The notes below the pieces were generated by a model, which was not told the DNA's origin, searched no databases, and saw only the letters and a list, made by a program, of their open reading frames with translations. Positions 27,799 to 35,012 of a stretch of DNA of 64,000 nucleotides are shown here, piece by piece. The stretch's first letter is position 1, and every line of letters starts with the position of its first letter. Where the stretch lies: the NCBI RefSeq assembly GCF_030246945.1, contig NZ_CP126742.1, forward strand, positions 992,001-1,056,000. Reading direction: 5' to 3'. The stretch is from Microbacterium sp. zg-Y1090 (GTDB lineage Bacteria; Actinomycetota; Actinomycetes; Actinomycetales; Microbacteriaceae). Position numbers and translations under genes: made by a program.

Positions 27799-28446
27799 TC
27801 ATGAGGCGAATTCGAAGGTCAGCGTCGCATCGGGGTCGATGCCCTGGATGATGCCCGTGTAGTACGCCTCAGCTTGATCGCGCAGTATCTCGGCGTGGTC
27901 TTCGATGTACGTCTGCTGGTTCTCTTCGCTGAGGATGTTGTTGATCATCTCGGTCACCTCGACTTCTTCGGTCAGGAAGCTGAGGGGGCCGTTGCTCTCG
28001 ATGGCGTCTTCGAAGCGGGGGTCGTCGTACCCGATGAAGATGAATTCCGGGATGGACACCACGTAGGATCCTTCGCCGTCGCCGGCTGCTTCGATCGTCG
28101 CGTGTGAGCCGTCGATGCCCACTTGAGCGGTGAAGGCGTACTGGATAATCGTCGTCCGATCGCCCGCCGGCGCCGGAATACCCAGAATGCTGCCGTCGGC
28201 TTCCTGTCGGGAAATTCCCTGGATGCTGAGCGCCAGGAGCGCCACCTTCTCCTGGCGTTGCACCGACTGGTAGATCTGCGAATCGCTGGTCTGTGCGGCG
28301 GCGAACAGCCCACTGGACACGAAGCCGATGACAGTGGCCAACACGACGAGAAGCAGAACGAGGACGACACCGAGAGCTCTGCGGAGCGGCCCTTTTCTTC
28401 TGCGTGATTTTGGCGCGCGCGACGTCGGCGTAGACGTAATGGTCAT
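27799..28446 (-). CDS. Single-pass membrane protein, DUF4230-like
   Basis: The 215-residue protein has a basic N-terminus (SRAPKSRRRKGPLRRA), one membrane helix (about residues 25-48) and an extracytoplasmic domain with repeated beta segments (TIIQYAFTAQVGIDG, SYVVSIPEFIFIGYDD). A helix-rich end (ILRDQAEAYYTGIIQG) finishes in a beta strand. This layout matches DUF4230 proteins, whose function is unknown. The ATG at 28446 was chosen because of the G-rich ribosome site before it. The longer frame to 28515 has no such site. It is the first gene of the minus-strand island and is divergent from the GIY-YIG gene. Confidence 0.75.
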   Translation of the reverse strand: MTITSTPTSRAPKSRRRKGPLRRALGVVLVLLLVVLATVIGFVSSGLFAAAQTSDSQIYQSVQRQEKVALLALSIQGISRQEADGSILGIPAPAGDRTTIIQYAFTAQVGIDGSHATIEAAGDGEGSYVVSIPEFIFIGYDDPRFEDAIESNGPLSFLTEEVEVTEMINNILSEENQQTYIEDHAEILRDQAEAYYTGIIQGIDPDATLTFEFAS

Positions 28447-28631
28447 GCGATGTATTCCCCCCCAGGATGCCTGCAACAGTGCAGACGTTGTCAATCTATA
28501 CGCTCTCGGGGACACCGCTGTGAAGGGAGCCCTGGCATAAATTCATGGAGCGCTTCGGACTGCGGCCCGATGGCGCCTGCGCGATCGCGGGACACGCGGA
28601 AACAAGCTGGTCAAGGTGAGGTTTGGGGGCA

Positions 28632-29255
28632 ATGAGGACACCTGTTACGGTCCATCTCATGTCGAACTTTGAAGATGCAATGGCGGACCTTCGTGGTCGG
28701 CGAATCGCGATCACCGACGCGCCTGGAGTTGTTCCGTCCGCGCCGGGGCTCTACGCCATCTACGGCGATAAGGAGGCCTGGAACGAGCTGCGGATGACCC
28801 CGCATGTCGACAGCCCGCTGTATATCGGGAAAGCCGAGGACAGTCTGGCTCGCCGCGAATTACAGGGGCACTTCGCTGTCAATAGATCTGTTCGTGCGCA
28901 GACCGGCAGCAGCACGGTACGCCGGTCCTTCGCGGCGCTTCTACGAGAAACGTTGGGCCTGCGAGGGATTCCGCGCAATCCCGATAAGCCGGCGCACTTC
29001 AGCAACTACGGCCTTTCCCGCGAACATGACGATTTACTGACCGCGTGGATGCACCGCCACCTCGCCATCGCAGTGTGGCCCGCGTCGCGAGTGCTCGACG
29101 AACCGCTCGCAGATATCGAGCGCGCCATCATCCGACGATGGACCCCACCACTCAACCTGTCCGGGAACCCGCACCCCGCGCCGGGACTCAGCGCTGCTCG
29201 CGCGCGCCTGGCTGCGGAAGCGAGAGCCTGGGGCGCGTCCGACGCCGCGGTGTAG
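28632..29255 (+). CDS. GIY-YIG nuclease-family protein
   Basis: A 207-residue protein with the two strands that name the family: GLYAIYG (residues 39-45) and SPLYIGKAED (about 60-69), the latter followed by the catalytic-type Arg of SLARRELQGH. A His/Asp/Glu-containing helix (LSREHDDLLTAWMHRHL) and the WTPPLNLSGN segment follow, as in restriction-linked GIY-YIG proteins. It is the only plus-strand gene of the defence island and faces away from the DUF4230-like gene. The start is uncertain: TTG 28623, ATG 28632 or ATG 28659 are possible. 28632 was chosen because it lies just after a GGTGAG/GGGGG stretch. Confidence 0.78.
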   Translation: MRTPVTVHLMSNFEDAMADLRGRRIAITDAPGVVPSAPGLYAIYGDKEAWNELRMTPHVDSPLYIGKAEDSLARRELQGHFAVNRSVRAQTGSSTVRRSFAALLRETLGLRGIPRNPDKPAHFSNYGLSREHDDLLTAWMHRHLAIAVWPASRVLDEPLADIERAIIRRWTPPLNLSGNPHPAPGLSAARARLAAEARAWGASDAAV

Positions 29256-29326
29256 ACGCCGGATTCAGCGCTGCGCCCCCGGGGCTTCACGCGCGGGATG
29301 GCACGTTCCCCATCTCGACGCGCTCC

Positions 29327-29465
29327 GAAGAGGTCGAACCGGAAGCGCGAGCACACCGAGTGCAGCGACGCGCCCTTCACTCCTCAGGGCCACCGCTGGA
29401 TCAGCATGCTCCACGGGAGCAGCATCACGACGGATACCAGGCGTGCGGTGCTGTGCAGTGAAGGT
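29327..29465 (-). pseudogene. Fragment of a CPBP-protease gene
   Basis: About 140 bases match, at high identity, the segment of the intact CPBP protease gene near 39,570-39,705. The minus-strand peptide KGASLHSVCSRFRFDLF corresponds to KGASLHSVFSRFRFDLF there, and the bases before it encode the same SMLIQRW helix. Neither the start, the EExxxR catalytic motif nor the end is present. The fragment marks the right border of the defence island. Confidence 0.85.
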
Positions 29466-29581
29466 GTGCACGCCGCAACTCCATCGGGCCGAATGGGACC
29501 CTGCAGTGTCGCGGCGCCCGCCGTGAAGGGGAGGATCCCACCGATGACGGAGCATGACCGCGAGCCAAATAGGCTGGCGGG

Positions 29582-30828
29582 ATGTCGCGCGCTCGCGGGT
29601 TCGGCGTGCTCTGGAGCGCGAACGCTCTGTCGAACCTGGCCGATGGTCTCGCCTTCGTGTCGATGCCGCTGCTCGCGGCATCCATGACCGACGATCCGCG
29701 CCTGGTCGCAGGGCTGGCCACGCTCTACGCGCTGGTGCGTCTGCTGGTCGCGCTGCCGATCGGGGTCTGGGTCGACCGGCGGGACCGCCGCACCCTCCTC
29801 GTCGCGGCGAACTTGCTGCGAGGCGTTGCGTTGCTCGTTCTGGCGCTCACCGTTCAGTTCGGGGTCTCATCGCTGGTGGTCCTGTACGCGGCGATGGCCG
29901 TGGTCGGCGCGTTGGAGAGCGCGGCCGACAGCGCTGCCGTGGCCATGCTGCCTTCCCTCGTCGACCGGAAACGCCTCGACTCCGCGAACGGACGGGTCGC
30001 GGCCGCGCAGCTGTTCTGCGACGAGTTCGCCGGTCCTCCGCTCGGAGGCCTCCTGTTCGCGCTGGCAGCGGCCGCGCCCGTCTTCGCGATGGGCGGGCTC
30101 TGGGCGGCCGCAGGGCTCGTCGCCCTCGCGCTACCGATCCGGCGCTCGCCGCAGCCGCAGCCTGACGCCGAGCCCGCCCGGCGCTCGGTCTACGCCGAGG
30201 CGCGAGAAGGGATCGCCTGGCTCGCGCGGCACCGAGTCGTCGGCATCCTCGCGCTTATCGGAGCACTCGCGAGCGTCGGCTACATGCTGCCCTTCTCGAT
30301 CCTCGTCCTGTTCGCCGAGGAGCGGCTCGGGCTGAACGGCACCGGCTACGGACTGCTGCTCGCCTTCTCTGCGCTCGGCGGGCTGCTCGGCTCGTTCCTC
30401 GCGCCCGGCTGCGCACGTGGCTGGGATACCGGTGGACGATCGCGGCCAGCCTGTTGCTCGGGGCGCTGACTCTCGGCGGTCTCGCCGTCGCGATAGATCC
30501 GATCCTCGCCGGCGTGCTGTTGGCGCTGTACATCCTGCACGCGATCGTCTGGAGCATCTGCGCACTCTCGCTGCGGCAGCGGCTCGTGCCCGACGCCCTG
30601 CTCGGACGGGTCGGCGGCGCCGCGCGCGTGCTCGGTCTGCTGGGGCTGGCCGCCGGCTCCGCGGTGGGCGGCATGCTCGGGGCGATCGACCTGACGATTC
30701 CCGTTGCCGGGGGAGCGGTGGTGTTCGGGGGATGCTGCCTGCTCGCGGTGACCGCGCTGCGCGGCGAGCTCGCGCCCGACGAGCACACTGCCGTCGCGAT
30801 TGACGAGGTGGATGCCGAGATCCGGTAG
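29582..30828 (+). pseudogene. MFS drug-type transporter, broken by one frameshift
   Basis: Two consecutive frames together encode a complete major facilitator exporter of about 415 residues. Frame one (29582 to about 30405) starts MSRARGFGVLWSANALSNLA and includes the motif A loop GVWVDRRDRRT and helices 1 to 7-8. Frame two (about 30409-30828) continues RLRTWLGYRW and helices to GMLGAIDLTIPVAGG. Adding one C in the run at 30404-30408 (GCG CCC CGG CTG) restores one reading frame. Without it, frame one ends at 30469 in unrelated residues. Either the gene is newly inactivated or the sequence lacks a base here. It stands alone, convergent with the DUF3626 gene. Confidence 0.82.
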
Positions 30829-30859
30829 GTGCATTGCTTGGCGCCCTACCTTCGGTCGG

Positions 30860-31618
30860 CTAGCCGTCTCGGTCGTCAGCGCGTCGGCCATACCGTGCGA
30901 GCAGGTGCCACACCTTCTTAAGGGATTGCGCGGGGTGGAGTCCTGAACGGGCGGCGGCCCCGATGACGTCGGGCGTCAACTCATCCGCGAGGGATGCCGC
31001 GAGAGCTGCGTACTGCGGCCCTCGGTATGCGGGGTCAAGCGCGCCGGTCGTGACGCGGAAGCCGGGATGGAAGTCAACCTCGGAAAGGCGCGCCGCTGCC
31101 GCATGAACGGCCGTTCCTCGATAACAGGGGTCGAGAACGATCGCCTCGACATCGTTTGCGAAGGTGACGCCGCCGTGGACGTGCGCCTCGACATAGCGAT
31201 CCAATGGTTCGAGGTCTTCGGACAGCATCCGCTCGGCGAGCGCCGGCAGTTCATCCACACCAGCGATCCGGTCCGGTTCGAACACCGAATCGGGGTAACA
31301 GAAAGTCGCTCGTTCAGACGCCTCGGGCCCAAGGCGGAGGAACGCTGAGCCGAATCGCGGAGCGGCTCCGTGCATGTCTCCGAGGTCGACCGCGCCGTAC
31401 ACCGGGCGAGCGTCAGCGGGTGTCGTGTCGTATCGGCCGTTGAAGAGCCGGCTTTCCCAGCGCCAGCGGTCGCCGCCGGGATGAGCGGTGAGGCCTCCGT
31501 TGGACGTGCCGGTCTCGAACTGAGAGAGGTACCGACCGCTCGACGCCATGGCGTCGAGGACTGTTGCGCCGCGATAAGGCCAGTCCGGATGGAAATGGAG
31601 GAGCACTCTCGTGGGCAC
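30860..31618 (-). CDS. DUF3626 protein, N-terminally short
   Basis: About 252 residues carrying the family hallmarks: LLHFHPDW at the start, then LSQFETGTSNGGLTAHPGGD, a conserved PVYGAVDL and EAHVHGGVTF. Function unknown. DUF3626 proteins usually have about 100 residues before the HFHPD motif. Here the frame begins just in front of it, and the WYL gene stop lies 56 bases upstream, so the protein is short or truncated. GTG 31618 is the first start with homologous sequence. The longer frame to 31738 only adds an Arg-rich shadow of the upstream gene. Confidence 0.72.
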   Translation of the reverse strand: MPTRVLLHFHPDWPYRGATVLDAMASSGRYLSQFETGTSNGGLTAHPGGDRWRWESRLFNGRYDTTPADARPVYGAVDLGDMHGAAPRFGSAFLRLGPEASERATFCYPDSVFEPDRIAGVDELPALAERMLSEDLEPLDRYVEAHVHGGVTFANDVEAIVLDPCYRGTAVHAAAARLSEVDFHPGFRVTTGALDPAYRGPQYAALAASLADELTPDVIGAAARSGLHPAQSLKKVWHLLARYGRRADDRDG

Positions 31619-31673
31619 GGGGCGAGAGTAGCAAGAGCCCCGTTGCGCGCGGCGGGTGGGTGCATGGCGGCTA

Positions 31674-32678
31674 TCAGGAGACCGCCGGTGCTCCGCTCGC
31701 CGTCGCAAACCGACCTGCCAGCTGTGCGAACGCCTCACCCAGCTCGCGCGGCTCCACCGCCTCGATGTCCGCGTCGAACCGCCCCAGCGACGCCGCGAGC
31801 GCCACCCACGACCACGACCCCGCCGTGTACCGGCAACGGTCCGGTCCCAGTGCCTCCACCACGCCGTCCCCGGCGAACGGGAGCACCGCCTCGGCGGGCA
31901 GATGGAGTACCACCGTCCCCACGCACGGCCACCCGGAGCCGTCCTCCGACCCCATGAACCGCCCAGCTACGAACGCCGCGGCATCCCCGCCGGGAATCTC
32001 GCGCGGTGCGAACGCCAGCCGCGTCAGCGCGCGCGGCGTGATGCGATCGGCGCGGAAGAGGCGCCAGTCCTCGACGTCGAGGTCCCACGCCACGAGGTAC
32101 CAGCGGCCCTGTGACGCGACGAGGTGGTGCGGCTCCACCCGCCGCGGCCGCGCCACATCGGCATCCGGCCCCAAACCACCGGACGCGCCCGGGGTCGCGT
32201 AGTCGAACCGCAGCACCTCATGCGCGCGGACGGCGCTCGACAGCGCGATGAGCACCTCGGGCGACGCGGATGCCGCGGGGCCGTCGCCGGGGCGGGGCAC
32301 GGTGGTGAAGGCGATGGCATCCAGGCGCTGGCGCACCCGCGACGGCATCACCTGCCGCACGGTGGTGAGTGCCCGCAGCGCGGCCTCTTCGATGCCCGCT
32401 CCGGCCACGGTCGCCGCCTGCAGCGCGACGGCCAGCGCCACGACCTGGTCGTCGTCGAACAGCAAGGGCGGCAGCTCACTGCCGGCATCCAGTCGGTATC
32501 CGCCGTCGGGGCCCATGGTCGCCTCGATGCGGTAGCCCATCTCGCGCAGCCGGTCGACGTCGCGGCGCACCGTGCGGTGACTGATCTGCAGCCGGTCGGC
32601 GAGCACGGCGCCCGGCCAGTCACGCCTGCTCTGCAGCAGCGACAGCAGGTTCAGCAGCCGGGAGGTCGTCGTCATCAC
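31674..32678 (-). CDS. WYL-domain transcriptional regulator (YafY type)
   Basis: The 334-residue protein has an N-terminal winged helix (SRLLNLLSLLQ, then LADRLQISHRTVRRDVDRLR, residues 6-50) and a WYL domain (about 140-230, with RVEPHHLVASQGRWYLVAWD). A WCX-like C-terminal part ends in a helix EAFAQLAGRFA. Such regulators bind a small ligand through WYL. It is divergent from a VOC gene with a dyad between them, a standard regulator-target arrangement. A deleted second copy of this gene pair is present at 56 kb. Confidence 0.9.
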   Translation of the reverse strand: MMTTTSRLLNLLSLLQSRRDWPGAVLADRLQISHRTVRRDVDRLREMGYRIEATMGPDGGYRLDAGSELPPLLFDDDQVVALAVALQAATVAGAGIEEAALRALTTVRQVMPSRVRQRLDAIAFTTVPRPGDGPAASASPEVLIALSSAVRAHEVLRFDYATPGASGGLGPDADVARPRRVEPHHLVASQGRWYLVAWDLDVEDWRLFRADRITPRALTRLAFAPREIPGGDAAAFVAGRFMGSEDGSGWPCVGTVVLHLPAEAVLPFAGDGVVEALGPDRCRYTAGSWSWVALAASLGRFDADIEAVEPRELGEAFAQLAGRFATASGAPAVS

Positions 32679-32698
32679 GCCTCGACTTTAGGGGGGTG

Positions 32699-32717
32699 GA
32701 GGACCGAAACAGTCCTC
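32699..32717. promoter_or_regulatory. Dyad in the WYL/VOC divergent promoter
   Basis: A perfect 6-bp inverted repeat GAGGAC-N7-GTCCTC lies between the two divergent starts (32678 and 32776), where an operator for the WYL regulator would be expected. The role is inferred from position. Confidence 0.5.
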
Positions 32718-32775
32718 TACTGCTGCGACAGTGGGCGCAGCCGGGAGGCACCCGGCATCCGATCGAGGAGCAGAC

Positions 32776-33243
32776 ATGAGCATCACCACGACCACCCACC
32801 TGAATTTCCGCGGCGACGCCCGCGCGGCCCTGGAGTTCTATCGCTCCGTGTTCGGCGGCGACCTCTCGATCGCCACGTACGGCGATTTCGGGATGCCCGC
32901 CGAAGCTCCGGGTGCCTCGAACGTCGTGTTCGGGCAACTCGAGAGCGAGAACGGATTCCGCGTCATGGCCTATGACATCCCGGGCGCGACGGGCGGCTCG
33001 GCGGCGACGGCGGGCACGACGCGACGCGAGAACGGCGTCACCCTCACCGACCAGCCGTTCTTCGTCTCGGTGCGCGGCGACGCGCTCGACGAGGTGCAGG
33101 GCTACTGGGTGGCCCTCTCGGTCGGCGCCTCGATCGTCGAGCCGCTCGCGGCATCGGCCTGGAGCCCCGGATTCGGCATGCTCACCGACCGCTTCGGCGT
33201 GACCTGGATCCTCGACGTCGCCGCCTCAGACAACGGCCACTGA
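32776..33243 (+). CDS. VOC-family protein (PhnB/glyoxalase-like)
   Basis: A 155-residue VOC protein of PhnB type. It opens with a beta-alpha-beta module (THLNFRGDARAALEFYRSVFGGD) and closes with the PhnB ending SPGFGMLTDRFGVTWILDVA. The substrate is unknown. Many such proteins are dioxygenase or resistance-like enzymes, or bind small molecules. The ATG at 32776 has GAGGAG six bases upstream. It is divergent from the WYL regulator, which probably controls it. Confidence 0.88.
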   Translation: MSITTTTHLNFRGDARAALEFYRSVFGGDLSIATYGDFGMPAEAPGASNVVFGQLESENGFRVMAYDIPGATGGSAATAGTTRRENGVTLTDQPFFVSVRGDALDEVQGYWVALSVGASIVEPLAASAWSPGFGMLTDRFGVTWILDVAASDNGH

Positions 33244-33419
33244 CGCTGCGGGAGGCACGCGCGTGCGGTGTGCGTGTCTCCCCGCCGTCAGTCTCCGGAG
33301 GCCGCAGCGCGCTGCGACCGCACCCACCCGAGAAACGCCTCGATGGCATTCGCCGCAGCCCGTGCCCGCCCCGACGCGAACAGGCTCGGGTTTCTTGCCG
33401 CGCCCACCATACTGAACGC

Positions 33420-34034
33420 ATGAAAGCGGAGCAGGACGGACCCTCCGAACCATCGGACTGGGTTCGTTTGGGACGAGTGGACTGGCGATTCGTCTTCATC
33501 GTGGCGGGGCCGTTGTGGTTGCTGGCGTACATCCCCGTTGCCGTTGCTCGCCTCTTCACCGACGTACTCGCATTGCAGCTGCTGCTCGGGTTGGCGGGCT
33601 TTCTTGTGTTCGCGGTGGTCACACTGCTTGTGATGTGGGTGAGAACCCCGGGTGTGTGGGCCAACGTTGCCGAACAGAAGCTGCGCTCAGGTCGGAGAAC
33701 CGTCAACTGGGCAGACCTGTCCACAGCCGAGTTGGTACTCGTCAGCCAGAATCGTCATGGCGGACGCACGCTGCTACTCGTGCTACGCGACGCCGCAGGC
33801 ACGCGATTCCCGGTCATGCTTCGGCGACGCGAGAAGCTGGCGTTGACGGCTAGTGAGGCCGCTGTGGCCCGCGCGGTCATCGAGGCATCCTCAATCGCCA
33901 TGCCCCGGGCGAAGGAAGATCCGCGCGGTGACTTCTCCCGTTGGAACTTCCCGTCGAACGTGTCGAAAGCGGATGCAGTGCGCTTGGTCTCCCAGCCGCC
34001 GACGAAAGATGAGCTGCTCCCTATCCCGCAGTGA
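33420..34034 (+). CDS. Two-helix membrane protein, unknown function
   Basis: The 204-residue protein has an acidic N-terminus and two adjacent membrane helices (about residues 21-42, FVFIVAGPLWLLAYIPVAVA, and about 48-72). A cytoplasmic domain of about 130 residues follows, containing SGRRTVNWADLSTAELVLVS and a beta-rich LLLVLRDAAGTRFPVML segment that resembles PH-like folds in bacterial membrane proteins. ATG 33420 was chosen at the onset of coding character. The frame upstream to 33270 is Arg/Pro noise. No operon partner. Confidence 0.7.
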   Translation: MKAEQDGPSEPSDWVRLGRVDWRFVFIVAGPLWLLAYIPVAVARLFTDVLALQLLLGLAGFLVFAVVTLLVMWVRTPGVWANVAEQKLRSGRRTVNWADLSTAELVLVSQNRHGGRTLLLVLRDAAGTRFPVMLRRREKLALTASEAAVARAVIEASSIAMPRAKEDPRGDFSRWNFPSNVSKADAVRLVSQPPTKDELLPIPQ

Positions 34035-34093
34035 ACCGACCGTGCGCGGCTGCGGCGATCGGACGAGGTGGATGCCGCGTAGGCACCTCGGGC

Positions 34094-34858
34094 TCATTCG
34101 GCCGACGCGTCGGCGGCTTCCACCAGCAAGCTGGCGCCGGCGACAGCAACGCCGTCGGACGCACCGACGACATCGACATCGAGGGTGTAGTCACCATCGC
34201 CACGGAGGTTGGGGATCCAGATGTCGACGCTGGCGCCGTCATCGGCGGTGGGCTGCAGCCGGGCTCCCAGTCGACTGGCATCCCAATGGGCGCTGACATC
34301 CGCACCGCTGAGTGACCAAGTCACCAGCAGCGGCACCCCGGCGATCCCCTCGGCGGCGACATCGACGGTGACGGTGTAACCGAAGGGATCCACGGAGTCG
34401 TTCACTTCGACAGCGTCGACCTCCCGCAGGACCGCCGCGAGATGACTTGCCAGCGCGCCGGCGGCTATCGCCCTGTCGTAGGGATCCATGGGGGAGATGT
34501 CGTGAGCGGTGGCCGTGGGCATGGGCGACAACGCCATGGCCTCCTCCTTCGTCAGCCGGTACGGTTCCAGACGCTCGTCGTACACCGCCGCGCTCGGCGT
34601 CGCCGCCAGGGGATCCGGCAGCGGCACGTCGCTGATCTCTCGGGGACCGTCGAACGCATTTCTCACCGGAAAGTCGAACTCGTGCAGTGTCGATTCGCCG
34701 GTGAGGGCGAGGTCGAGGCTGGCGGCATCCTGCGCCTGGCCGGGGCTCGTGCACCCGCTGAGGCCGACGACGGCGATCATTCCGGTGGCGATACCCGCAC
34801 TGATGACGAGTGTGTTCTTCCGCTGCGGTCCAGTCGGAGTTGTGCTGTTGATGGACAC
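34094..34858 (-). CDS. Secreted lipoprotein of unknown function
   Basis: A 254-residue protein with a lipoprotein signal: TGPQRKN, a hydrophobic core, then the lipobox LSGC with Cys at residue 36. The mature part is acidic, with DYDR-type segments (SPMDPYDRAIAAGALASHL) and a C-terminal beta-sandwich-like half. The start is GTG 34858, preceded by a textbook AGAGGAGG. The longer frame to 35014 runs into the divergent promoter. It faces away from the LuxR-type ATPase gene, with about 150 bases of shared promoter region. Confidence 0.82.
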   Translation of the reverse strand: MSINSTTPTGPQRKNTLVISAGIATGMIAVVGLSGCTSPGQAQDAASLDLALTGESTLHEFDFPVRNAFDGPREISDVPLPDPLAATPSAAVYDERLEPYRLTKEEAMALSPMPTATAHDISPMDPYDRAIAAGALASHLAAVLREVDAVEVNDSVDPFGYTVTVDVAAEGIAGVPLLVTWSLSGADVSAHWDASRLGARLQPTADDGASVDIWIPNLRGDGDYTLDVDVVGASDGVAVAGASLLVEAADASAE

Positions 34859-35012
34859 GATCCACCTCCTCTCGAATGAGCGTGACCTGATACGGGCGAC
34901 GCTAGGCGTGAGGCGCTGACCGCCACATGACATGAAATGCCCATTTCGACGCGTCGTTCGAACCGCTGATGTGGGGATCGACGTGAGCCGGCGGCGGGCA
35001 TATGTTGGCCGC

